Assembly: GCA_942491465.1 (NCBI GenBank)
Contig: CALOBA010000077.1
Coordinates: forward strand, 1-64,000
Source: CALOBA01 sp942491465
Lineage (GTDB): Bacteria > Pseudomonadota > Gammaproteobacteria > Chromatiales > Chromatiaceae
DNA length: 64,000 nt
Direction of reading: 5' to 3'
Shown: piece after piece, positions 48,703-58,941 of the stretch
How positions within the stretch are numbered: the first letter of the stretch is position 1
How the letters are laid out: every line of letters starts with the position of its first letter
The notes under the pieces: generated by a model
What the model was told of the DNA's origin: nothing
Database searches by the model: none
Seen by the model: the letters and a program-made list of their open reading frames with translations, nothing else
Program-made: the position numbers and the translations under genes

Positions 48703-51161
48703 TGCGTCGCCATCTCCGCCGGCTTGCACTCATCGCCGCCGTGTCCCTGCTGGGGGCCGGCGGCTTTGTCGTTTGGATGCTGAAAAGTCCGGAACCGCGC
48801 TACGCCGGCAAGCAGGGCCTGCCGGGACTGGCCAATCCGGTGATCGTCCGCTACGGGCCCCACGCCGTTCCCAGCATCACGGCCGACGCTATCGAGGATC
48901 TGCTGCGCGCCCAGGGCTGGGTGCTGGCGTCCGAACGGCTGTGGCAGATGGACCTGATGCGTCGGCTGCCCTCCGGGAGGCTTGCAGAGGTGTTCGGGGC
49001 AGACGCCCTCGCCGTCGACCGCTACTTTCGCACCGTCGGCCTGCCGAAGGCCGCGAGCGATGGTCTCGCGGCCTTGGAGCCGCGGCTGCAGCGGCTGCTG
49101 CGCGCCTATGCGGACGGGGTCAACGCCTGGATCAACACCCACGCCCACCGACTACCCGTCGAGTACCGGATCAGCGGCATCAAGCCAGCCCCCTGGCAGC
49201 CGCTGGACAGCCTGGTGATCGGCGAGTACATGGCCTGGATCAACGCCGTCAACCTGCGCGAGGAGCTGGTCTTTCTGCGCCTGGCCCAGCGCCTCGGCAC
49301 CCGGCGGGCCTTGGAGCTGTTTCCCACCGACGAGGGGATTCCGGCCCCGGCGGATGCCGACGAGCTGCCGGATTACGCCGAACTCGTGCAAGGTCCGCTC
49401 GCGGCGGACCTGCTCGCCAACTTGCAGATCATCCATCGCCGCATCGCCCACCTCGGCCTGCCGACGCGCGGCGCCGCCAGCAACGCCTGGGCCGTCACCG
49501 GTGATCGAACCGACGGCGGCCACGCGCTGCTGGCCAATGATCCGCACCTGGCCGCGTCCATGCCCTCGGTCTGGTACGAGCTGGAACTCCAAGCACCCGG
49601 TCTGCATGTGGCCGGACTGGCACTGCCCGGGGTGCCGCTGATCCTGATCGGTCACAACGCGGATCTCGCCTGGGGCCTGACCACCGCGACGGCCGATACC
49701 GAAGACCTGTTCCTGGAGCAGCCCTCCGGCGCTGGCGATCAGGTCCTGCGCCCCGGGGGCGGCCTTGAGCCGATCCGCACCCGCTCGGAGCAGATCAGCG
49801 TCGCCGGCCGGGATGCGCCGGTGCGCCTGCTGATCCGCAATACCAGTCATGGCGTCTTGATCGACGATCTGTTGCGCCAGCCATGGAATCCGCAGGGGCT
49901 GGCGTCGGTGCGCGGCCCCTCGTTGCTCGCGCTGCGCACCAACCTCGTGCTGCCCGATCGGGCCTTTGCCGCCCTCTGGGACCTCAACCGCGCCCGGACG
50001 ATCGAGGAGGCCCGGGCGGCGGCGAAGCATATGCGCCACGTCTCACAGAACGTCACCATCGCCCACCGCAACGGGCGCATCGGCTGGCAGGTCACCGGCA
50101 CACTGCCCCTGCGCGGGCGCGGCAGCGGCGCCTTTCCGGCCCCCGGCTGGGAGCCCGGCTACGGCTGGATCGGCTGGCTGCCGTCGGCGCAGAATCCGGG
50201 CCTCAGCGACCCGCCGAGCGCGCATCTGGTCAATGCCAACAATCGCACCATCCCGATAAGCTACCCCGCCGTGATCGGTCACACCTGGCTCGCGCCTTAT
50301 CGCGCCCAGCGCATCGAGGCCATGCTGGGCCAAGCCCTGGCCGAGGGTCGCCAGCTCCAGGCCACGGACCTGACGGCCATGCAGCAGGATCGCCTGAGCA
50401 TCAAGGCCCAAGTGTTCCTGGACGCCCTGGCCCGCCATCTGCCCGCCATCGAGGCCATCGATCCCGATGCTGCACGGATCGCCCGGGACGGACTACTCGG
50501 CTGGGATGCCCGCTTCAGCCCCGACAGCGGGCCGGCTACGCTGTTCTCGCTGCTCCAAGAGCCGCTGTATCAGGCACTCTACGGCGATGAGCTGGGTGCC
50601 GATCTGACCCCACTGATCGATCTGGCCGTCGCCAGCTATGGGCCGTTGGAAGAGGCCATCCGCACCGATCGCTCCGGCTTCTGGGACGACCAGACCACCC
50701 CTGAGCGCACCGAGGGACCCGCCGAGGTCTGGGCCAAGGCCCTCAAACAGGCCCAGGCCCGCTTGCAGGGGCGTTTCCCCGATCCCGACAGCCGCCGGCT
50801 CGACCGGCTGCAATCCCTGCGCTTCCCGCACGCCTTCGCCCACCAGCCCGTGGTTGGCGGCCTGTTCAGCGTCGGCCCCATCGGGCTTGGCGGCGACAGC
50901 AGCACGGTCAATGTTGCCACCACGTCCGCCGACACCCCCGAGCAGATCGGCTCCATCCCATCGATGCGCGTGGTCTACACCCCCGCAGACTGGTCCCGCA
51001 CCCGCGGCACCCTGCCGCTCGGCCAGTCCGGCCATCGGCTGTCTCCCTATCGCACCGACCAACTCGAGGACTGGATCGATGGTCGTACGCACCGCTGGCC
51101 GTGGAACGGGCCGGCCGATGGCGTCGAGATCCGTCGCCTGGAATTGATTCCGGGTGACTGA
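48702..51161 (+). CDS. penicillin acylase family N-terminal nucleophile hydrolase
   Basis: 819 residues. An N-terminal membrane anchor or uncleaved signal (RRLALIAAVSLLGAGGFVVW) is followed by the alpha-part (AQGWVLASERLWQMDLMRRL PSGRLAEVFG) and a spacer. The autocatalytic site is RGAASNAWAVTG with Ser260 as the new N-terminal nucleophile. Then HALLANDPHLAASMPSVWYE, GLALPGVPLILIGHNADLAW GLT and a C-terminal SLRFPHAFAHQPVVGGLF block. Family members cleave amide bonds of penicillins, acyl-homoserine lactones or other acyl amides in the periplasm. The physiological substrate here is unknown. Full length and intact. Confidence 0.92.
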   Translation: MRRHLRRLALIAAVSLLGAGGFVVWMLKSPEPRYAGKQGLPGLANPVIVRYGPHAVPSITADAIEDLLRAQGWVLASERLWQMDLMRRLPSGRLAEVFGADALAVDRYFRTVGLPKAASDGLAALEPRLQRLLRAYADGVNAWINTHAHRLPVEYRISGIKPAPWQPLDSLVIGEYMAWINAVNLREELVFLRLAQRLGTRRALELFPTDEGIPAPADADELPDYAELVQGPLAADLLANLQIIHRRIAHLGLPTRGAASNAWAVTGDRTDGGHALLANDPHLAASMPSVWYELELQAPGLHVAGLALPGVPLILIGHNADLAWGLTTATADTEDLFLEQPSGAGDQVLRPGGGLEPIRTRSEQISVAGRDAPVRLLIRNTSHGVLIDDLLRQPWNPQGLASVRGPSLLALRTNLVLPDRAFAALWDLNRARTIEEARAAAKHMRHVSQNVTIAHRNGRIGWQVTGTLPLRGRGSGAFPAPGWEPGYGWIGWLPSAQNPGLSDPPSAHLVNANNRTIPISYPAVIGHTWLAPYRAQRIEAMLGQALAEGRQLQATDLTAMQQDRLSIKAQVFLDALARHLPAIEAIDPDAARIARDGLLGWDARFSPDSGPATLFSLLQEPLYQALYGDELGADLTPLIDLAVASYGPLEEAIRTDRSGFWDDQTTPERTEGPAEVWAKALKQAQARLQGRFPDPDSRRLDRLQSLRFPHAFAHQPVVGGLFSVGPIGLGGDSSTVNVATTSADTPEQIGSIPSMRVVYTPADWSRTRGTLPLGQSGHRLSPYRTDQLEDWIDGRTHRWPWNGPADGVEIRRLELIPGD

Positions 51162-51209
51162 CCCGCTGGTGCGGGTCTGCGGTAGACAACTCTGCGCGCA
51201 ATGGCCCAC

Positions 51210-51385
51210 AAAAGCTGTTGATAACCTGTGACTGGTTTTTATCGCGGTGTTATCCACAGCAAGCCAACGTCGATTACCGGTTAGCCACACCATCGAAATA
51301 TCCACAACATACTGATTCTAAATTCTTCTTAAGACATACCACCAAATCAACAGGCCCTACTACTACTACTGTTCTTATATTGAAA
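51210..51385 (+). other. candidate replication-origin element 1 (DnaA boxes and DnaA-trio)
   Basis: Intergenic, 295 bases between convergent genes. It has a perfect DnaA box TTATCCACA (51250-51258) and one-mismatch boxes TGTTGATAA (51216-51224), TTAGCCACA (51281-51289) and ATATCCACA (51298-51306). Then AAATCAACAGG, a GCCC strip and CTACTACTACTACTG (51357-51371), the complement of a TAG-triplet DnaA-trio, followed by AT-rich TTCTTATATTGAAA. Boxes left, trio and AT-rich region right: the arrangement of a bacterial unwinding module. Confidence 0.7.
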
Positions 51386-51456
51386 GAGTCGTAATAGGCT
51401 GCGGTGCGCAGGCCGCAAAATCCGCTCCGGCGGACCCTGGAATGCCGCGATCAGGG

Positions 51457-52533
51457 TCAGTCGGCCGTTTGCAGGCCGTTCAACGCAGCCTTCGGATCGA
51501 TGCCGATACCCGCAGCGTTCGGGAGGTGGAGCACGCCGGCGACCGGGCGCGGAAATACCGCCAGATCCCGCGCGAGCCAGTCCGCGGTGGCCAATCCATG
51601 CGCCAGCGGCTCGGGCAGTGCGGCGGCGAGCTGGGCGATGGCCGCGAGGCCGACGGCGGAGTCGATCAGGCTGGTCAGCACGACCTGGCGGCCGGCGAGG
51701 GATGCACGGCCGGCCAACGCCAGCGTGGGTCGCAATCCACCGACCACGCCGGGCTTCAACACCAAGCGGCGGACCGGCAGCCGGGCAGGATCGATGGGCC
51801 AATGGCCCGCCAGCGATTCATCAAGGGCGAGGGGGAAGGTTGCCGCAGTCTGCAACGCGGCCAGCAGCGGATCTGCAGGCGTGGCGAGGGGCTCCTCCAG
51901 GGCATCGATGGGGCTCCCGGCCAATGCGCCGATGACCCGCTCGGCGTCCGGCGGCGACCAAGCGCCGTTCGCATCGAGTCGGAACCGCACACCGTCCGGC
52001 AAGGCTGACATCAGCGGCGTCAGCCGAGCGATCTCGGCCTCCACCGGGCTGATCCCGACCTTGAGCTTGAGGCAGCGCCAGCCGTCGGCAACGGCGCGAT
52101 CCAGAGCGGCCGCGCTCAGTGTCGTCAAGGACCCCAGCATGGCATTGACGGCGACCTGATCCGACGGCTTGTCGACCAGCGTCGCGCGCAGCGGTAGTCC
52201 TCGGCGCCGGGCGGCATAGTCCAGTGCCGCGGTCTCGACGGCGGCATCCGCCGAGGGTGTTGGGGTCGGCCAGTCGCCGGCGAGGCCGGCCAAGAGGGTA
52301 TCGTGGCCCCAGTCGCCGCGTTGCACCCTCGCTTGCCAGTCCAGCAATCGAGCCTGTGCCTGCTGCATCGACTCGGTCCCCGCCATGGGCAGGGGTGCGC
52401 AGTCGCCAATGCCGAGGGCGTCGGCGTCTTCCAGGACGACGAGGAAGCCTTGGCGCGTGGTCAGCGGGCCGCGGGAGGTCCGCCACGGTCGCCGCAAGGG
52501 TAGCTGGTAGGGGTGAATCCGCAGGCGGGCCAT
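51457..52533 (-). CDS. menC: o-succinylbenzoate synthase-like enolase-superfamily enzyme
   Basis: 358 residues. The N-terminal cap (HPYQLPLRRPWRTSRGPLTT RQGFLVVL) matches MenC enzymes. The barrel carries the acid/base lysine in CLKLKVG, metal ligands in FRLDANGAW (Asp), IDALEEPL (Glu) and LALDESLAG (Asp), and the second lysine in RLVLKPGVVGG. MenC dehydrates SHCHC to o-succinylbenzoate in menaquinone synthesis. Related dipeptide epimerases look alike, but the cap and LKPGVVGG favour MenC. No other men genes are visible. It lies between the origin-like region and parB. Confidence 0.8.
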   Translation of the reverse strand: MARLRIHPYQLPLRRPWRTSRGPLTTRQGFLVVLEDADALGIGDCAPLPMAGTESMQQAQARLLDWQARVQRGDWGHDTLLAGLAGDWPTPTPSADAAVETAALDYAARRRGLPLRATLVDKPSDQVAVNAMLGSLTTLSAAALDRAVADGWRCLKLKVGISPVEAEIARLTPLMSALPDGVRFRLDANGAWSPPDAERVIGALAGSPIDALEEPLATPADPLLAALQTAATFPLALDESLAGHWPIDPARLPVRRLVLKPGVVGGLRPTLALAGRASLAGRQVVLTSLIDSAVGLAAIAQLAAALPEPLAHGLATADWLARDLAVFPRPVAGVLHLPNAAGIGIDPKAALNGLQTAD

Positions 52534-52572
52534 CGGCCTGGATGGGCTCGGCTCGGGGCCGCCGCAGCCCGG

Positions 52573-53475
52573 CTACTGGATGTGGGCGAGGATGCCTTCG
52601 AGTTCGTCGAGGCTGTTGTAGGCGATGACGAGCTTGCCGGTGCCCTTGCTGCCGTGCTTGATGTCGACCCGGGCACCGAGCCGGTCGGCCAAATCGTCCT
52701 GCAGGCGACGAACATCCGGGTCCAGCTCGCGCTCGGCGCGCTTGCTCAGGGCGTCGTCGTCGCCGGACTGCAATCGGCGCACCAGCTTTTCGGTCTCGCG
52801 CACCGACAGGCCCCTGGCCACCACCTGGCGTGCCGCCTCGCTCTGGACCGCATCCTTGAGCCCGAGGAGCGCCCGCGCATGGCCCATCTCCATCCGACCC
52901 TGGTCGAGATAGGTCTTGACGTCGGCGTTCAGCTCCAGCAGCCGCAGCAGGTTGGTCACGGTGGTGCGCGACTTGCCCACGGCCTCGGCGACCTGCTGAT
53001 GGGTCAGGCCGAATTCGTCGAGCAGCCGCTCGAGGGCGCCGGCCTCTTCGAGCGGGTTGAGGTCGTCCCGCTGGATGTTCTCGATCAGCGCGATGGCGAT
53101 GGCGGCCTGCTCGTCCACCTCGCGGACGATGACCGGGATGGTGTCGAGGCCGGCCTGCTGGGACGCCCGCCAGCGCCGCTCCCCGGCGATGATCTCATGG
53201 CGCCCACCGGCGATGGGGCGGACAACGATGGGCTGCAGCACCCCCTGGGCGGCGATGGAGTCGGCCAGCTCGCGCAGCGTCTCGGGGTCGAACTCCCGGC
53301 GCGGCTGGTAGCGGCTGCGCTCGATTCGGTCCAGCGGCAGCTCGGTGCGTACACTGCTGATCCGCTCGTCGGCATCGCCACCACCGGCGCCGTCGCTGGC
53401 GGTGTCGTCGTCACGCACGCCGCCGAGCAGGGCATCGAGGCCGCGGCCGAGTCCCTTCTTTTTTGCTGTGCTCAT
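52573..53475 (-). CDS. parB: chromosome partitioning protein ParB (Spo0J)
   Basis: 300 residues from ATG 53475 (MSTAKKKGLGRGLDALLGGV), the typical LGRGLDALL start. The CTPase/nuclease-like N-domain has PRREFDPETLRELADSIAAQ GVLQPIVVRP and IIAGERRWRASQQAG (GERRxRA box). The helix-turn-helix has ALERLLDEFGLTHQQVAEAV GKSRTTVTNLLRLLEL. The C-terminal dimer domain ends YNSLDELEGILAHIQ. ParB binds parS sites and spreads with CTP to organise the origin region. It lies 35 bases behind parA. I saw no obvious parS (TGTTCCACGTGGAACA-like) in the window. Confidence 0.96.
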   Translation of the reverse strand: MSTAKKKGLGRGLDALLGGVRDDDTASDGAGGGDADERISSVRTELPLDRIERSRYQPRREFDPETLRELADSIAAQGVLQPIVVRPIAGGRHEIIAGERRWRASQQAGLDTIPVIVREVDEQAAIAIALIENIQRDDLNPLEEAGALERLLDEFGLTHQQVAEAVGKSRTTVTNLLRLLELNADVKTYLDQGRMEMGHARALLGLKDAVQSEAARQVVARGLSVRETEKLVRRLQSGDDDALSKRAERELDPDVRRLQDDLADRLGARVDIKHGSKGTGKLVIAYNSLDELEGILAHIQ

Positions 53476-53510
53476 GACACTCGCCTCCTCGATGTAGGTC
53501 AGCCCGTTTC

Positions 53511-54298
<788 letters not shown>

Positions 54299-54299
<1 letters not shown>

Positions 54300-54982
54300 T
54301 AGGGCCTGTGCTCGCAGCGGATCTCGATGAGGGTGCGCTCGCCGTCGAGGAAGGGGACCGACAGGGGATGGACGGCGATGACGGCCGCGGGATCATCCAG
54401 GGCCGCCGTCTCCTCGTCCGCTGTCCTGCCCTTCATGGCCAACAGGGTGCCACCGTCCGCGCACAGGTGGCGGCTGGCCCGGGCCAGGTCGGCCGTGGCG
54501 GCAAGCGCGCGTGCCACAATGGTAGCGAATTTTTGCCCCGGCCGGTACGCTTCCAGCCGATCCTGGACAACGGCGACGTTCTCAAGCCCCAAGGTCAGCA
54601 CCGCGTGGCGTACGAATCGCGTCTTCTTGCCGTTGCCGTCAAGCAGCGTAAACGCCAGATCCGGCCGGGCGATGGCCAGCGGGATACCGGGCAACCCGGC
54701 GCCGGTCCCGGCATCGAGCACCGGACCCTCACGCAGGTACGGCAGCACGGCGAGGCTGTCGAGCAAATGCCGCGGGACCATCTCCAGCGGATCGCGCACG
54801 GCGGTGAGATTGAAGCTTCGATTCCAGCGCGCGAGCAGCTGGAGATAGCCGATCATGGCCTCGCGGGCGGGGGCGTCCAGACGATAGGGGTGCGCAGGCT
54901 GCGGGCCGAGCAGCGTATCGATCCCGGCATCAAGCCGCCGGCGCAGGCGCTCGTCGAGCTCAGGCACGTTTGCGCCGCACAT
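54299..54982 (-). CDS. rsmG: 16S rRNA (guanine527-N7)-methyltransferase
   Basis: 227 residues. Motifs: WNRSFNLTAVRDPLEMVPRH LLDSLAVLPYL (NLTA-x-R-DP, HxLDS) and VLDAGTGAGLPGIPLAIARP (SAM site), then GNGKKTRFVRHAVLTLGLEN V and ARALA. Methylates G527 of 16S rRNA in the 30S decoding region using S-adenosylmethionine. The start lies inside the 3' end of mnmG (23-base overlap), so the genes are coupled. Confidence 0.96.
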
Positions 54983-56834
54983 GGATCAGCAGCAGCGAGA
55001 CCGCGGCCGGGGTGACGCCGGGGATGCGAGCGGCCTGGCCGATGCTCGCCGGGCGCACGCGCTTGAGCTTTTCCATGACCTCGCTGGAGAGGCCGCGGAC
55101 GTGATCGTAGTCGAAGTCGGTGGGCAGCGGCTGGGCCTCCTGGTTGCGCTGGCGCTCGATCTCATCGCGCTGGCGGTTGACGTAGCCGGCATATTTGCAG
55201 TCGATCTCCACCTGCTCGGCCACCGCAGGCTCGGCCTCGCCGGAGCCGATGCCGGGCAGCGCCGTCACCGAGGCGTAGTCGAGCTGAGGCCGGGCCAACA
55301 GCTCCAGCGCCCGCGCCTCGCGGCGCATGGGCTCGCCCACATGCTCGGCGAAGGCTTCGCCGGCGGGCGTGCCCGGCCGCACCCAGAGTTCGCTCAGGCG
55401 CGAGCGCTCGCGCTCGATGGCCTCGCGCTTGCGCTCGAACGCCTGCCAGCGCCGGTCATCCACCAGCCCCAGGCGACGACCAGTCTCGGTCAGGCGCAGA
55501 TCGGCATTGTCCTCGCGCAGCAACAGCCGGTACTCGGCGCGGCTGGTGAACATGCGATAGGGCTCGTTGGTGCCGCGGGTGATCAGGTCATCCACCAGCA
55601 CCCCCAGGTAGGCCTGGTCACGGCGCGGGCTCCACGGCGGCTGGTCGCGAACCGCGCGGGCGGCGTTGACGCCGGCGAGAAGCCCTTGGGCGGCAGCCTC
55701 CTCGTAGCCGGTGGTGCCGTTGATCTGCCCGGCAAAATAGAGCCCGGCGATGACCTTGGTCTCCAGCGACGGGTGCAGGTCGCGGGGGTCGAAGAAGTCG
55801 TACTCGATGGCGTAGCCGGGCCGGGTGAGGTGGGCCTGCTCGAAGCCGGGAATGGACTGCACCAAGGCCAGCTGGATATCGAAGGGCAGGCTGGTGGAGA
55901 TGCCGTTCGGGTAGACCTCGCCGCTGTCGAGGCCCTCCGGCTCGACGAAGATCTGGTGCGAGGTCTTGTCGGCGAAGCGCACGATCTTGTCCTCGATGGA
56001 CGGGCAGTAGCGCGGCCCGACACCTTCGATGACACCGGCGAACAGCGGCGAGCGCGACAGGCCGCCACGGATGATGTCGTGGGTCTGCTCGGTGGTGCGA
56101 GCGATATGGCACGGCACCTGACGCGGGTGGTCGTCGACGCTGCCGAGGTAGGAGAATACCGGGGTCGGGCGATCACCCGGCTGGGATTCCAGGCGGCTGT
56201 AGTCGATGGAGCGCGCGCTGATGCGTGGCGGCGTGCCCGTCTTCAGGCGCTCGACGCGCAGCGGCAGTTCCCGCAGACGCCGGGCGAGGGCATTCGCCGG
56301 CGGGTCCCCGGCCCGACCCCCCTGATAGTTGCTGAGCCCGATATGGATGCGCCCGCCGAGGAAGGTGCCCACCGTGAGGACGACGGCCGGTGCATGAAAG
56401 GCCAGTCCCATCTGCGTGCGCACGCCGACGACGCGATCGTGCTCGACAAGGAGATCGTCCACGGCCTGCTGGAACAGATCCAGCCCCGCCTGCTGCTCCA
56501 GCGCCCGGCGCACCGCGGCCCGGTAGAGCGCGCGATCGGCCTGGGCGCGCGTGGCGCGCACCGCCGGCCCCTTGCGTCGGTTGAGCACCCGAAACTGGAT
56601 CCCGGCCTGATCCGTCGCCTGGGCCATCAGCCCGCCCAGAGCATCGATCTCTTTGACCAGATGCCCCTTGCCGATGCCGCCGATGGCCGGGTTGCAGCTC
56701 ATCTGGCCCAGGGTCTCGATGTTGTGCGTGAGCAGCAAGGTGCGTGCGCCACAGCGCGCCGCGGCCAGCGCGGCCTCGGTGCCCGCATGGCCACCGCCGA
56801 CGACGATGACGTCATAGACCCCTGAATCAGACAT
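54960..56834 (-). CDS. mnmG: tRNA uridine 5-carboxymethylaminomethyl modification enzyme MnmG (GidA)
   Basis: 624 residues from ATG 56834 (MSDSGVYDVIVVGGGHAGTE AALAAARCG) with the FAD-binding GGGHAGxEAA. Further signatures: MSCNPAIGGIGKGHLVKEID ALGG, LTVGTFLGGRIHIG, LFAGVIEGVGPRYCPSIEDK IVRF, FFDPRDLHPSLETK and GLYFAGQINGTTGYEEAAAQ GLLAG. Together with MnmE it installs the cmnm5 group on U34 of certain tRNAs, using FAD and methylene-tetrahydrofolate. First gene of the mnmG-rsmG-parAB-like cluster. A longer N-terminus to 56915 lacks family support. Confidence 0.97.
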   Translation of the reverse strand: MSDSGVYDVIVVGGGHAGTEAALAAARCGARTLLLTHNIETLGQMSCNPAIGGIGKGHLVKEIDALGGLMAQATDQAGIQFRVLNRRKGPAVRATRAQADRALYRAAVRRALEQQAGLDLFQQAVDDLLVEHDRVVGVRTQMGLAFHAPAVVLTVGTFLGGRIHIGLSNYQGGRAGDPPANALARRLRELPLRVERLKTGTPPRISARSIDYSRLESQPGDRPTPVFSYLGSVDDHPRQVPCHIARTTEQTHDIIRGGLSRSPLFAGVIEGVGPRYCPSIEDKIVRFADKTSHQIFVEPEGLDSGEVYPNGISTSLPFDIQLALVQSIPGFEQAHLTRPGYAIEYDFFDPRDLHPSLETKVIAGLYFAGQINGTTGYEEAAAQGLLAGVNAARAVRDQPPWSPRRDQAYLGVLVDDLITRGTNEPYRMFTSRAEYRLLLREDNADLRLTETGRRLGLVDDRRWQAFERKREAIERERSRLSELWVRPGTPAGEAFAEHVGEPMRREARALELLARPQLDYASVTALPGIGSGEAEPAVAEQVEIDCKYAGYVNRQRDEIERQRNQEAQPLPTDFDYDHVRGLSSEVMEKLKRVRPASIGQAARIPGVTPAAVSLLLIHVRRKRA

Positions 56835-57024
56835 GGTTAACGGCTCGAAGGAAAATGGCCCCATATAATAGCCGCTGATGGCCCGCGGGTGACCGCGCGA
56901 TCCATCCGCCCGCACAGCCCTCGGATCGGCGTGAAGCGCCGGCGGCAGGGAGATGGCCGAACCCGTGGCGCGCTGCCCGGGTCCGCCTCCGCATTGAAGT
57001 CAACAACGAAGCGCACAAAGCCCC

Positions 57025-57987
57025 ATGCTTGCACCGCAACGCAACGCCAGGCGCGACCAGGCCGCCGGCGACATCCGCGCCCTGACCGCCGCCCTCGAGG
57101 CGGGCGGTGAGATCATCCTCGGCAAGCAGGAACAGCTCAAGCTCGCCATGGCCTGCCTGCTGGCCCGTGGACACCTGCTGATCGAGGACCTGCCGGGGGT
57201 CGGCAAGACCACGATGGCGCATCTGCTCGCCAGACTGGCCGGCCTCGAGTATGCGCGCATCCAGTTCACCAGCGACATGCTGCCGGCGGATATCATCGGC
57301 GTGTCCGTGTATGAACGCAATGCCGAGCAGTTTCGGTTCCACCCGGGTCCGATCTTCGCCCAGGTGCTGCTCGCCGATGAGATCAACCGGGCGACCCCGA
57401 AGGCCCAGAGCGCCCTGCTCGAGGCCATGGAGGAGCACCAGGTGACGGCGGAGGGCGAATCCCGGGCGCTGCCGGAGCCGTTCTTCGTCATTGCGACCCA
57501 GAACCCGACCTACCAGATCGGCACCTTTCCACTGCCGGAGTCACAGCTTGATCGCTTCCTGATGCGCCTGGAGATCGGCTACCCGGCAGCGACGCATGAG
57601 AAGCAGCTGTTGCTCGGCAGCGATCGCCGGGAGATGCTCGCGGCGCTCAAGCCGGCCCTCGACGGCGAGACCCTAATCCACCTTCAGCGGCAGGCCGAGC
57701 AGGTCCATGTAGCCGCGGCGGTGGTGGATTATGTGCATGCCATCCTGACCTACACCCGCAGCCAAGGGCGCTTTCTGCACGGGCTCTCGCCGAGGGCCGG
57801 TCTGGGACTGTTGCGCTGCGCACGGGCTTGGGCGCTGCTGGAAGGCCGCGACTTCACGCTGCCGGAGGACGTGCAGCGGGTCTTGCCGGTGGTGGTCCCG
57901 CACCGTCTGCTCAGCGGTGACGACAACAGCCCCGCCGGCCATAGCGCCATCGCCGCCGCGATCCTCGACGCGGTGGCCGTCCCCTAG
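57025..57987 (+). CDS. MoxR-family AAA+ ATPase
   Basis: 320 residues: ALEAGGEIILGKQEQLKLAM, Walker A LIEDLPGVGKTTMAH, TSDMLPADIIGVSV, Walker B VLLADEINRATPKAQSALLE AMEEHQVT, and sensor 1 FFVIATQNPTYQIGTFPLPE SQLDRFL. MoxR ATPases act as chaperones that mature or activate partner proteins, often with a von Willebrand/DUF58 protein. DUF58 and transglutaminase genes follow on the same strand, a widespread three-gene set. It is divergent from mnmG. Confidence 0.93.
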   Translation: MLAPQRNARRDQAAGDIRALTAALEAGGEIILGKQEQLKLAMACLLARGHLLIEDLPGVGKTTMAHLLARLAGLEYARIQFTSDMLPADIIGVSVYERNAEQFRFHPGPIFAQVLLADEINRATPKAQSALLEAMEEHQVTAEGESRALPEPFFVIATQNPTYQIGTFPLPESQLDRFLMRLEIGYPAATHEKQLLLGSDRREMLAALKPALDGETLIHLQRQAEQVHVAAAVVDYVHAILTYTRSQGRFLHGLSPRAGLGLLRCARAWALLEGRDFTLPEDVQRVLPVVVPHRLLSGDDNSPAGHSAIAAAILDAVAVP

Positions 57988-58014
57988 GCCGGCACTGTCG
58001 GAGGCCCACAAGCA

Positions 58015-58941
58015 ATGGTCAGCGAGCCTGTGCAAGCCCACCAGCACGGTGCTGTCCCGGGCCGCGGATCGGTGCTCGCGTCCCGGCGTATCTACATCCT
58101 GCCGACCCGGGCGGGGCTCGGCTTCGCGCTGGTCTTGTTCGCGACCTTGGTCGGCTCGCTGAACTATCAGAACAACCTCGGCCTGTTCTTTACCTTCCTG
58201 ATGGCCGGCGTCGCCGTGGTGAGCATGCACCACTGCTGGTTCAACCTGCTGGGACTGCGCATCTCGGCGCGCGGAGGCGTCCCGGTGTTTCGTGGTCAGC
58301 TCGCGCGCTTCCCGATCTACATCGACGACCCCAAGGGCCGGTTACGCGGCGAGGTGTGCATCAGGGGCGGTACATGCACCACACCCTCGGCGCTGGGCGA
58401 GGAGCTGCCGCTGACCCGCATCGCCGCCCGTCGCGGCCGTTTGCCGGTCGGCGCGGTCACCATCGAGACGCGCTATCCCCTCGGCCTGTTCCGTGCCTGG
58501 AGCCGCGCCGAGCCGGTCGCCGAGGTGCTGGTCTATCCCCGCCCGGCGGCGCGGGCCCCCGAGCCCCCGGCTCAAGCGGCTGCTGATCATCGGGCAAAGG
58601 GCAGCTTCGGCGTCGGCGCCGACGACTTTGTCGGGCCAAGGCCGTACCGCGAGGGTGACCCGCCTCACCGAATCGATTGGAAGGCCTTTGCCCGCGAGCG
58701 CGGTCTGGTGGTCAAGCAGTTCGGCGGCGATCAGGCGGCACAGGTCTGGCTGGACTGGGAGCATGTGCCCGGCGCCGATGTGGAGTCGCGTCTGGAGGTG
58801 CTTTGCCGGCAGATCCTGGATGCATCCGCTCAGGAACGCAGCTTCGGCCTGCGGCTGCCGGGGCGGTCCATGGATCCGGGGCGCGGAGAGAAGCACAAGC
58901 ACCGTTGCCTTGAGGCACTGGCGAGGTTCGGGGATGACTGA
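58015..58941 (+). CDS. DUF58 protein
   Basis: 308 residues. Two hydrophobic segments near the start (RAGLGFALVLFATLVGSLNY, LGLFFTFLMAGVAVVSMHHC W) are followed by a cytosolic beta-rich part and the DUF58 signature GADDFVGPRPYREGDPPHRI DWKAFARERGLVVKQFGG. Such proteins are thought to work with MoxR ATPases at the membrane. The last bases overlap the transglutaminase gene by 8 bases. The upstream frame start (GTG or ATG near 58015) gives a short polar N-terminus. Confidence 0.9.
   Translation: MVSEPVQAHQHGAVPGRGSVLASRRIYILPTRAGLGFALVLFATLVGSLNYQNNLGLFFTFLMAGVAVVSMHHCWFNLLGLRISARGGVPVFRGQLARFPIYIDDPKGRLRGEVCIRGGTCTTPSALGEELPLTRIAARRGRLPVGAVTIETRYPLGLFRAWSRAEPVAEVLVYPRPAARAPEPPAQAAADHRAKGSFGVGADDFVGPRPYREGDPPHRIDWKAFARERGLVVKQFGGDQAAQVWLDWEHVPGADVESRLEVLCRQILDASAQERSFGLRLPGRSMDPGRGEKHKHRCLEALARFGDD

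Noticed and set aside
52573..53475. parS centromere sites near parAB
   Set aside because: No sequence close to TGTTCCACGTGGAACA was noticed by eye in the window; absence was not verified by a search.
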